Source of the DNA: Mycobacterium sp.
GTDB taxonomy: Bacteria > Actinomycetota > Actinomycetes > Mycobacteriales > Mycobacteriaceae
Assembly: GCA_023264755.1 (NCBI GenBank)
Contig: JAHFVB010000314.1
Span: forward strand, 1-6,262
Direction of reading: 5' to 3'
DNA: 6,262 nucleotides
The translations under genes were made by a program, and so were the position numbers. Below the pieces are notes generated by a model. The model ran no database searches, had not been told where the DNA came from, and saw only the letters and a list, made by a program, of their open reading frames with translations. Below are positions 1-5,700 of the stretch, in pieces. Each line of letters opens with the position of its first letter. Positions within the stretch are counted from its first letter, which is position 1.

Positions 1-33
1 GATGGCGGTGCGCGCGCTGGTGGTCATGGTCAC
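1..33 (-). CDS. possible N-terminal start of a gene downstream of glmS (partial)
   Basis: On the minus strand a GTG at 31-33 is preceded by GAGG with a 6-nt spacer (TACACC), a good Shine-Dalgarno arrangement. The visible codons read M-T-M-T-T-S-A-R-T-A-I before the window ends; an ATG at 25-27 in the same frame is an alternative start. The gap to the glmS stop is 42 bp in the same direction, so it could be in the glmS transcription unit. In M. tuberculosis, as I recall, a membrane protein gene (Rv3435c) lies downstream of glmS on the same strand, which fits but is not shown by eleven residues. A plus-strand frame open over 2-127 (hydrophobic start, ending TAA) competes for this stretch. No function can be assigned. 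Confidence 0.35.
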   Translation of the reverse strand, partial: MTMTTSARTAI

Positions 34-57
34 GGTGTACCTCACCGCGCCTCGGCC

Positions 58-70
58 CGCTCGGCGAGCG
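58..70 (-). terminator. small hairpin just after the glmS stop
   Basis: CGCTCGGCGAGCG is a perfect inverted repeat (5-bp stem CGCTC/GAGCG, 3-nt loop) beginning 5 nt past the glmS stop codon. No T-tract follows it on the minus strand. It could be a weak terminator or pause site, or chance in GC-rich DNA. An overlapping palindrome GAGCGCTC at 66-73 offers an alternative fold. Confidence 0.25.
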
Positions 71-75
71 CTCCG

Positions 76-1941
76 CTATTCGACGGTGACCGACTTGGCC
101 AGGTTGCGCGGCTTGTCGACGTCGTAACCGCGGGCCTGCGCCACCCCGGCCGCGAACACCTGCAGCGGAATGGTCGAGAGCAACGGCTGGAACAGCGTTG
201 ACACCGAAGGTATTTCGATCAGGTGATCGGCGTAGGGCCGAACGGTGTCGTCGCCCTCCTCGGCGATGACGATGGTGACCGCGCCGCGAGCCTGAATCTC
301 GCGGATGTTGCTCAGCAGCTTGCTGTGCAACATGGCCGCGTTCTTCGGCGAGGGCATCACGACGATGACCGGAAGGCCGTCCTCGATCAAGGCGATGGGC
401 CCGTGCTTGAGCTCACCCGCGGCGAAGCCCTCGGCGTGCATGTACGCCAGCTCCTTGAGCTTGAGCGCACCCTCCAGGGCGACGGGATAGCCGACGTGGC
501 GGCCCAGGAACAGGATCGTCGGCGATGCGGCGAACCGATGCGCCAACTGGGTGACCGGCTCCATGCAGGCCAGCACTCGCGCGACCAGGTCGGGCATCGC
601 CTCGAGCTCGTCGTACTCGCGCTTCACCTCGTCGGGGTACTTGGTGCCACGGGCCTGGGCCAATGCCAGCCCGACCAGGTAGTTCGCCGTGACCTGGGCC
701 AGGAACGTCTTGGTGGACGCGACGCCGATCTCCGGCCCCGCCCGGGTGTAGAGCACCGCGTCGCACTCCCGCGGAATCTGCGAACCGTTGGTATTGCAGA
801 TGGCCAGCACCTTGGCCTTCTGCTCCTTGGCGTGCCGGACGGCTTCCAGGGTGTCGGCGGTCTCCCCGGACTGCGAGATGGCGATCACCAGCGTGCTGCG
901 GTCCAGGACCGGGTCGCGGTAGCGGAATTCGCTCGCGAGCTCCACTTCGACCGGTAGCCGCGTCCAGTTCTCGATGGCGTACTTGGCCAGGAGACCCGAG
1001 TGGTAAGCGGTACCGCAGGCGACGATGAAGACCTTGTCGACCTCGCGCAGCTCCTGGTCGCTCAGCCGCTGCTCGTCGAGCACGATGCGGCCGTCGACGA
1101 AATGCCCGAGCAGGGTGTCGGCGTCGGCGGCGGGCTGCTCGGCGATCTCCTTGAGCATGAAGTACTCGTAGCCGCCCTTTTCGGCGGCCGACAGGTCCCA
1201 GTCGATGTGAAAACGTCGAGTGGGGACGTCCTCGCTCCCGTAGAAGTCGGTGACGCGGTATCCGTCGGCAGTGATGACGACGGCCTGGTCCTGACCCAGT
1301 TCGACGGCTTCCCGGGTGTACTCGATGAAGGCGGCCACGTCGGAGCCAAGGAACATCTCCCCGTCACCGACCCCGATCACCAGCGGTGTCGAGCGGCGCG
1401 CCGCGACGATGGTGCCCGGCTCGTCGGCGTTGGCGAACACCAGCGTGAAGTGGCCCTCCAACCGCGGGAGCACCGCCATCACGGAGCCGACGAAGTCACC
1501 GGCGGTGGGTCCGTGGTGGTACTGCCACGACACCAGGTGCACGGCGACCTCGGTGTCGGTGTCACTGGCGAACTCGACTCCGGTGGCTTCGAGCTCGGCG
1601 CGCAGCGCGGCGAAGTTCTCGATGATGCCGTTGTGGACGACGGCGAGCTTGCCCGACGCGTCGCGGTGCGGGTGGGCGTTGCGGTCGGTCGGCCTGCCGT
1701 GGGTGGCCCAGCGGGTGTGGCCCATGCCCGCGTTGCCCGCGAGCTCACCGACGCCGACCTCGTCGAGGGCGGCTTCCAGGTTGGCCAGCCGGCCCGCTCG
1801 CCGTCGGACGGTCAGTCCGCCGTGGCCGTCGAGTAATGCGATGCCCGACGAGTCGTAGCCGCGATATTCCATTCGGCGCAGCGCATCGACCACGATTCCG
1901 CAGGCAGGTCGCTGCCCGACATAGCCGACGATTCCACACAC
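76..1941 (-). CDS. glmS: glutamine--fructose-6-phosphate aminotransferase (isomerizing), GlmS
   Basis: This cytosolic enzyme converts fructose-6-phosphate plus glutamine to glucosamine-6-phosphate plus glutamate, the entry step to UDP-GlcNAc, peptidoglycan and other amino-sugar products. The product is 621 aa, normal for the family. The N-terminal class II glutaminase domain starts with Met-Cys-Gly-Ile-Val-Gly, where Cys2 becomes the N-terminal nucleophile. It carries RMEYRGYDSSGIA (23-35), GHTRWATHG (74-82), NGIIENF (104-110) and SDTDTE (126-131). Two SIS sugar-isomerase domains follow: ACGTAYHSG (308-316), SQSGETADT (356-364) and ASTKTF (408-413) in the first, and FLGRHVGY (478-485), EGALKLKEL (490-498) and ELKHGP (510-515) in the second. 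The C-tail ends in PRNLAKSVTVE; Lys616 corresponds to the sugar-binding E. coli Lys603. The GTG at 1939-1941 is chosen because Cys must directly follow Met; the frame's upstream extension to 2016 would bury it. No Shine-Dalgarno is seen, and a -10 box 8 nt upstream suggests a leaderless mRNA. It is divergent from the hydrolase-like gene. Confidence 0.98.
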   Translation of the reverse strand: MCGIVGYVGQRPACGIVVDALRRMEYRGYDSSGIALLDGHGGLTVRRRAGRLANLEAALDEVGVGELAGNAGMGHTRWATHGRPTDRNAHPHRDASGKLAVVHNGIIENFAALRAELEATGVEFASDTDTEVAVHLVSWQYHHGPTAGDFVGSVMAVLPRLEGHFTLVFANADEPGTIVAARRSTPLVIGVGDGEMFLGSDVAAFIEYTREAVELGQDQAVVITADGYRVTDFYGSEDVPTRRFHIDWDLSAAEKGGYEYFMLKEIAEQPAADADTLLGHFVDGRIVLDEQRLSDQELREVDKVFIVACGTAYHSGLLAKYAIENWTRLPVEVELASEFRYRDPVLDRSTLVIAISQSGETADTLEAVRHAKEQKAKVLAICNTNGSQIPRECDAVLYTRAGPEIGVASTKTFLAQVTANYLVGLALAQARGTKYPDEVKREYDELEAMPDLVARVLACMEPVTQLAHRFAASPTILFLGRHVGYPVALEGALKLKELAYMHAEGFAAGELKHGPIALIEDGLPVIVVMPSPKNAAMLHSKLLSNIREIQARGAVTIVIAEEGDDTVRPYADHLIEIPSVSTLFQPLLSTIPLQVFAAGVAQARGYDVDKPRNLAKSVTVE

Positions 1942-1949
1942 GGATAACC

Positions 1950-1955
1950 AGGGTA
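1950..1955 (-). promoter_or_regulatory. candidate -10 box of glmS (leaderless start)
   Basis: Read on the minus strand this is TACCCT, fitting the mycobacterial TANNNT -10 pattern, 8 nt before the GTG of glmS. That would place transcription initiation at or within a few bases of the start codon, consistent with the lack of a Shine-Dalgarno there. No recognisable TTGACA-type -35 is present upstream. A GGAGC about 20 nt from the start is too distant to act as a normal ribosome binding site. Confidence 0.45.
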
Positions 1956-2009
1956 GTGCAGCTCCGGCCCGGGAAGCGGGTCGTGCCCGCGCGACGGGTG
2001 CGCACAAGC

Positions 2010-2030
2010 TCACCACGGAACGTCACCACG
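2010..2030. repeat. two direct repeats TCACCACG upstream of the hydrolase-like gene
   Basis: TCACCACG occurs at 2010-2017 and again at 2023-2030, a 13-bp register, within the divergent glmS/hydrolase promoter region. The second copy overlaps the inverted repeat at 2026-2040. Tandem half-sites at this position may bind a regulator, but no known motif is recognised. Confidence 0.35.
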
Positions 2031-2040
2031 AAGTGCGTGG
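2026..2040. promoter_or_regulatory. inverted repeat in the promoter spacer, candidate operator
   Basis: CCACG-AAGTG-CGTGG has perfect 5-bp arms around a 5-nt centre. It ends 2 nt before the predicted -10 box at 2043-2048, so it occupies the spacer where a regulator could block or remodel polymerase binding. It is short enough to be chance, and no specific regulator family is implied. Confidence 0.3.
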
Positions 2041-2042
2041 GA

Positions 2043-2048
2043 TACGGT
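2043..2048 (+). promoter_or_regulatory. candidate -10 box of the hydrolase-like gene (leaderless start)
   Basis: TACGGT fits TANNNT and ends exactly 6 nt before the GTG at 2055, so the predicted transcription start coincides with the start codon. No Shine-Dalgarno precedes that codon. The -35 region (about 2020-2025) has no TTGACA-like sequence. Confidence 0.55.
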
Positions 2049-2054
2049 CAACGG

Positions 2055-2897
2055 GTGGCCAGGACGAAGAAGCTCTTCGCTGCATTGACCAGACGCGGCC
2101 CGCACCGCGTCCTGCGTGGTGACCTGGCCTTTGCCGGATTGCCCGGGGTGGTGTACACCCCCGAGTCGGGGATGAACCTGGCCGCGGTGGCGTTCGGCCA
2201 CGACTGGCTGGCCGGCGCGGACCGCTATCACGGCACGCTGGAACACCTCGCGTCCTGGGGCATCGTCGCGGCGGCGCCGAATACCGAGCTCGGCATCGCG
2301 CCATCCGTGCTCAACCTGGCGTTCGACCTGGGCACCACGCTCGACATCGTCTCGGGCGTGCGACTTGGCCCGGGCAAGATCAGCGTGCACCCCACCAAGC
2401 TGGGCGTCGTGGGCCATGGCTTCGGCGGATCGGCAGCCGTGTTCACCGCCGCTGGCCTTGGCGACAAGCTCAAGACCGCGGTGGCCCTGATCCCGACCGT
2501 CACCGCCCCGCCGGCCGAGGAGCCAGCCAGGGGGCTGCGCGTGCCGGGGCTGATCGTCTCGGCCCCGGGCGATCCACTCAGCATCAAGTCCAACGCGACC
2601 GAACTCGCCGCGGCGTGGCGGGGCGCGACGCTGCGCACGCTGGCCAAGGCCGAGCCCGGGGGGCTCGTCGAAGGCTTCCGACTCACCCGCGTGGTGGGCC
2701 TGCCGGGCGCCGACCGGCGCACCCAGAAGGCGGTCCGCGCCCTGGTGACCGGCTATCTACTGCACGTCTTGACCGGCGACAAGACCTACCGGGACTTCGG
2801 CGACCCCGAGGCGGCACTGCCACACACGGTCGCCCCGGAGCCCGGCGGGCCGCCCATCACCCTCGAAGACAAGGTCGTCGCGCTACTCAAGGGCTGA
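2055..2897 (+). CDS. alpha/beta-hydrolase-fold protein with degenerate catalytic triad (Rv3438-like)
   Basis: The product is 280 aa with no signal peptide or membrane segment. It resembles the dienelactone hydrolase/cutinase-type alpha/beta fold: VVYTP (32-36), an AFGHDW strand-turn (46-51), a LEHLASWGIVAAAPNTE helix-strand (62-78), a nucleophile elbow VGHGFGGS (119-126) and the acid-strand LIVSAPGDP (166-174). The elbow should read G-x-S-x-G, but the central position, residue 122, is glycine. The PGGLVEGF segment (201-208), where family members normally carry the catalytic histidine, has none; only Asp173 of the triad looks retained. Hydrolase activity is therefore doubtful, and a binding, scaffolding or regulatory role is an inference. 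From memory the length matches M. tuberculosis Rv3438 (function unknown). The GTG at 2055 is chosen because the frame's extension back to 1836 is antisense to glmS and Arg-rich, and a leaderless -10 box precedes 2055. The gene is divergent from glmS, and the next gene starts 45 bp downstream. Confidence 0.88.
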   Translation: MARTKKLFAALTRRGPHRVLRGDLAFAGLPGVVYTPESGMNLAAVAFGHDWLAGADRYHGTLEHLASWGIVAAAPNTELGIAPSVLNLAFDLGTTLDIVSGVRLGPGKISVHPTKLGVVGHGFGGSAAVFTAAGLGDKLKTAVALIPTVTAPPAEEPARGLRVPGLIVSAPGDPLSIKSNATELAAAWRGATLRTLAKAEPGGLVEGFRLTRVVGLPGADRRTQKAVRALVTGYLLHVLTGDKTYRDFGDPEAALPHTVAPEPGGPPITLEDKVVALLKG

Positions 2898-2915
2898 ACC
2901 CCGGGAGTAGGCCAA

Positions 2916-2927
2916 CCAACCGGTTGG
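2916..2927. promoter_or_regulatory. perfect 12-bp palindrome, candidate repressor operator
   Basis: CCAACCGGTTGG is a perfect palindrome lying between the predicted -10 box (2931-2936) and the expected -35 position of the oxidoreductase promoter. The core AACCGGTT fits AAC-N2-GTT, a half-site arrangement used by TetR-family regulators such as the mycobacterial sterol-catabolism repressor KstR, as I recall its TNNAACNNGTTNNA consensus. The outer T and A of that consensus are not present here (A at 2915, G at 2928). A binding site is likely from position and symmetry; the identity of the regulator is speculative. Confidence 0.5.
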
Positions 2928-2930
2928 GTG

Positions 2931-2936
2931 TATAAC
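2931..2936 (+). promoter_or_regulatory. candidate -10 box of the F420-type oxidoreductase gene
   Basis: TATAAC, close to the TANNNT/TATAAT consensus, ends 6 nt before the GTG at 2943. This geometry predicts a leaderless transcript and supports that GTG as the start. It stands out as an AT-rich patch in GC-rich DNA. Confidence 0.55.
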
Positions 2937-2942
2937 TCACCT

Positions 2943-3992
<1,050 letters not shown>

Positions 3993-4005
3993 CGGTCCAC
4001 CGGCG

Positions 4006-4049
4006 GCGATGGTGACGCTCGCCTCACTGTTCGGTCGTCAGCCCATCGT
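4006..4049 (+). terminator. candidate terminator hairpin after the oxidoreductase gene
   Basis: Starting 14 nt past the stop codon, GCGATGG (4006-4012) pairs with CCATCGT (4043-4049, one G-U pair) and TGACG (4013-4017) pairs with CGTCA (4036-4040). A 2-nt bulge (4041-4042) separates the two stems and an 18-nt loop closes them. No T-tract follows, as is common for mycobacterial intrinsic terminators. The right arms overlap the -35 region of the predicted helicase promoter, so the repeat might instead act as an operator. Confidence 0.4.
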
Positions 4050-4053
4050 CGGA

Positions 4054-4059
4054 TAGACT
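4054..4059 (+). promoter_or_regulatory. candidate -10 box of the helicase promoter
   Basis: TAGACT is an excellent match to the mycobacterial housekeeping -10 pattern and predicts initiation near A4066. The -35 region (TTCGGT at 4030-4035) is weak. This start would give the helicase mRNA a leader of about 145 nt. Confidence 0.5.
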
Positions 4060-4065
4060 GGCGTC

Positions 4066-4210
4066 AGCGGCATCGTCTGTTCTGCCTTTTGCCGCTTCGC
4101 CTGAGGCGAATCTTCGCCCTCATTCGATCGTCACACCGTGCTTTTACAAGCGCCGCGGGGAACTACCCGCGCCGGGCAGGACGACCATTCAACTTTTCGG
4201 AGCTTCAACC
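4066..4210 (+). ncRNA. structured 5' leader of the DEAD-box helicase mRNA
   Basis: Between the predicted start at about 4066 and the TTG at 4211 I can pair a series of nearly abutting hairpins. The first is GCGGCA (4067-4072) with TGCCGC (4090-4095). The second is TTCGCC (4096-4101) with GGCGAA (4105-4110). The third is GTGCTT (4138-4143) with AAGCGC (4148-4153, one G-U). The fourth is CGCGGG (4154-4159) with CCCGCG (4166-4171), loop GAACTA. TTCGCC recurs at 4113-4118 and could capture GGCGAA instead of the upstream copy. The last 39 nt before the start, including GGAG at 4199-4202, look unpaired. Long structured leaders on cold-shock and RNA-helicase genes are known in other bacteria; I do not recognise this as a named RNA family. 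The fold is by eye, without energies or alignments. Confidence 0.45.
4199..4202 (+). promoter_or_regulatory. ribosome binding site deciding the helicase start
   Basis: GGAG lies 8 nt before the TTG at 4211, a near-ideal Shine-Dalgarno spacing, but 17 nt before the ATG at 4220. A second possible site, GGTGA at 4229-4233, precedes the ATG at 4241 by 7 nt, so initiation at 4241 remains possible. Confidence 0.5.
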
Positions 4211-5638
4211 TTGTCTGTCATGACTTCTGGTGAGTCAACCATGCCCACCTTCGCCGACCTCGGCTTGCCCGCGGCCGTCGTCTCCGCCCTCGCCGCCACC
4301 GACATCGAGAGCGCCTTCCCCATTCAGGCTGCGACACTGCCGGATTCACTGGCCGGGCGCGACGTCCTGGGCCGCGGCCGGACCGGATCCGGCAAGACCT
4401 ACGCCTTCCTACTGCCCGTGGTGTCCCGGCTGGCGAACAGTTCCACCCCCCGCCAGGCCGGTCGCCCGCGTGCCCTGATCCTCGCCCCCACCCGCGAGCT
4501 CGTCGCGCAGATCGACGCCGCACTGGCGCCGTTGGCCAAGGCCATGAACCTGCGCTCGGTCACCATCTTCGGTGGGGTCAGCCCGGGACCGCAGATCAGC
4601 AAGCTGCGCCAGGGCGTCGACATCGTCATCGCCTGCCCCGGCCGGCTCGAGGATCACATCCAGTCCCGCCACGCCGACCTGTCCGCGGTGGAGATCACCG
4701 TGCTCGACGAGGCCGACCACATGGCCGACCTCGGATTCCTGCCCCCGGTCAAGCGACTGATGGACAAGACCCCGAGCAACGGCCAGCGGATGCTGTTCTC
4801 CGCCACGCTCGACGGCGGCGTCGACGTACTGATCAAGCGCTACCTGCACCAGCCGATCGTGCACAGCGTCGACTCCGAGCAGTCTCCGGTATCGGCGATG
4901 GTGCACCACGTGCTCCACGTCGACAACGCGGCCCGCCTCGAGGTGCTCACCGACCTCGCGGCCTCCCCCGGCCGCACCATCGTCTTCGCACGCACCAAGC
5001 ACGGCGCGAAAGGCATTGCCCGCAAGCTGAACTCACGTGGCGTGGCCGCGGTCGAGTTGCACGGCAACCTGTCTCAGAATGCGCGTACCCGCAACCTCGC
5101 GGCGTTCTCCGACGGCTCGGCGGGGGTGCTGGTCGCTACCGACATCGCCGCCCGCGGAATCCACGTCGACGACGTCAACCTGGTCGTGCACGCCGACCCG
5201 CCCGTGGAACACAAGGCCTACCTTCACCGTTCGGGCCGCACGGCCCGCGCCGGGGCCGAGGGCACCGTCGTCACGCTGATGATCGACTCGCAGGTCTCCG
5301 ACGTTCGCACGCTGACCCGCAAGGCCGGCGTGAAGCCCACGATCACCCGCTTCAGCGGCCCGTCGCACCCGGTACTGCAGGAGATCGCCCCGGGTGAGCG
5401 CGACTTCAGCGGTCCCATCGTGCTCGAAGTCCCGGTGCCGCCGGCGCCCGCCCGTCAGGGCGGCGGCCAGGGCAACGGCGGTGGCGCCCGTCGCCGCGGC
5501 GGATCCGGACGCAACCACCAGGCGGCCGCGTCCACCCCCCGTTCAGGCAACGGCGCACGCGGCAACCGCTCACGTGGCGGAGAACCGCGCTCGTACACCA
5601 CGACGTCGGCGCCTTCCCGCGGATCGCGCAGCCGCTAA
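4211..5638 (+). CDS. DEAD-box ATP-dependent RNA helicase, RhlE-like
   Basis: This 475-aa cytoplasmic RNA helicase unwinds or remodels short RNA duplexes using ATP; likely roles are ribosome assembly, RNA decay or cold adaptation. All core motifs are present: the Q motif (F14 to Q39, FPIQ), motif I GRTGSGKT (56-63), Ia APTRELVAQ (92-100), GG (121-122), Ib CPGRL (142-146), II DEAD (166-169), III SAT (197-199), IV TIVFARTKHGA (256-266), V VLVATDIAARGIHV (306-319) and VI HRSGRTARAG (339-348). Motifs Ib and V differ slightly from the common forms: Cys142 replaces the usual Thr, and His318 the usual Asp of ARGID. Residues from about 412 to 475 form a Gly/Arg/Ser-rich basic tail, presumably disordered and RNA-binding. 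TTG 4211 is chosen for its Shine-Dalgarno spacing; ATG 4220 and ATG 4241 are alternatives that leave the domain intact. The gene has its own promoter and a structured leader. The exact subfamily name is uncertain. Confidence 0.95.
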   Translation: MSVMTSGESTMPTFADLGLPAAVVSALAATDIESAFPIQAATLPDSLAGRDVLGRGRTGSGKTYAFLLPVVSRLANSSTPRQAGRPRALILAPTRELVAQIDAALAPLAKAMNLRSVTIFGGVSPGPQISKLRQGVDIVIACPGRLEDHIQSRHADLSAVEITVLDEADHMADLGFLPPVKRLMDKTPSNGQRMLFSATLDGGVDVLIKRYLHQPIVHSVDSEQSPVSAMVHHVLHVDNAARLEVLTDLAASPGRTIVFARTKHGAKGIARKLNSRGVAAVELHGNLSQNARTRNLAAFSDGSAGVLVATDIAARGIHVDDVNLVVHADPPVEHKAYLHRSGRTARAGAEGTVVTLMIDSQVSDVRTLTRKAGVKPTITRFSGPSHPVLQEIAPGERDFSGPIVLEVPVPPAPARQGGGQGNGGGARRRGGSGRNHQAAASTPRSGNGARGNRSRGGEPRSYTTTSAPSRGSRSR

Positions 5639-5652
5639 GTCAATTAGCCATC

Positions 5653-5700
5653 CCGCCGACGAGCGGCCTCATCCCCCAACTTGAGGCAGCTCGTCGGCGG
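5653..5700. terminator. strong shared stem-loop between convergent genes
   Basis: CCGCCGACGAGC (5653-5664) pairs perfectly with GCTCGTCGGCGG (5689-5700). After one G/A mismatch, GCCTCA (5666-5671) pairs with TGAGGC (5682-5687), leaving a 10-nt loop. This gives 18 pairs in 48 nt, starting 14 nt after the helicase stop. The right arm is coding sequence of the opposing gene, whose stop is at 5669-5671. There is no long T-tract on either side, only TTT at 5704-5706 on the plus strand. A bidirectional terminator is the likely role. Confidence 0.75.

Noticed and set aside
2..127. Plus-strand frame open from the left edge, ending TAA at 125-127 inside glmS
   Set aside because: It would overlap the 3' end of glmS by about 50 nt and has no independent support; the minus-strand start with a good Shine-Dalgarno is slightly better, though neither is certain.
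1000..1836. Long plus-strand frame (278 aa) opposite glmS
   Set aside because: Antisense shadow produced by GC3 bias in the certain glmS frame; composition is Val/Asp/Gly-rich with no domain. The same applies to 223-957.
1942..2016. N-terminal extension of GlmS by 25 residues (start at 2016)
   Set aside because: GlmS needs Cys immediately after the initiator Met as its N-terminal nucleophile; the extension would block it and covers the divergent promoter region.
1836..2054. 73-residue N-terminal extension of the hydrolase-like gene
   Set aside because: It is Arg-rich, antisense to glmS, lacks hydrolase features, and a leaderless promoter points to GTG 2055.
1942..2054. glmS riboswitch/ribozyme
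   Set aside because: The known ribozyme lies in a long 5' UTR in Firmicutes; here there is at most a few nt between the predicted start of transcription and the GTG.
4409..5518. Minus-strand frames opposite the helicase (4409-5002, 5033-5518)
   Set aside because: Both lie wholly antisense to conserved helicase motifs and look like composition artefacts.
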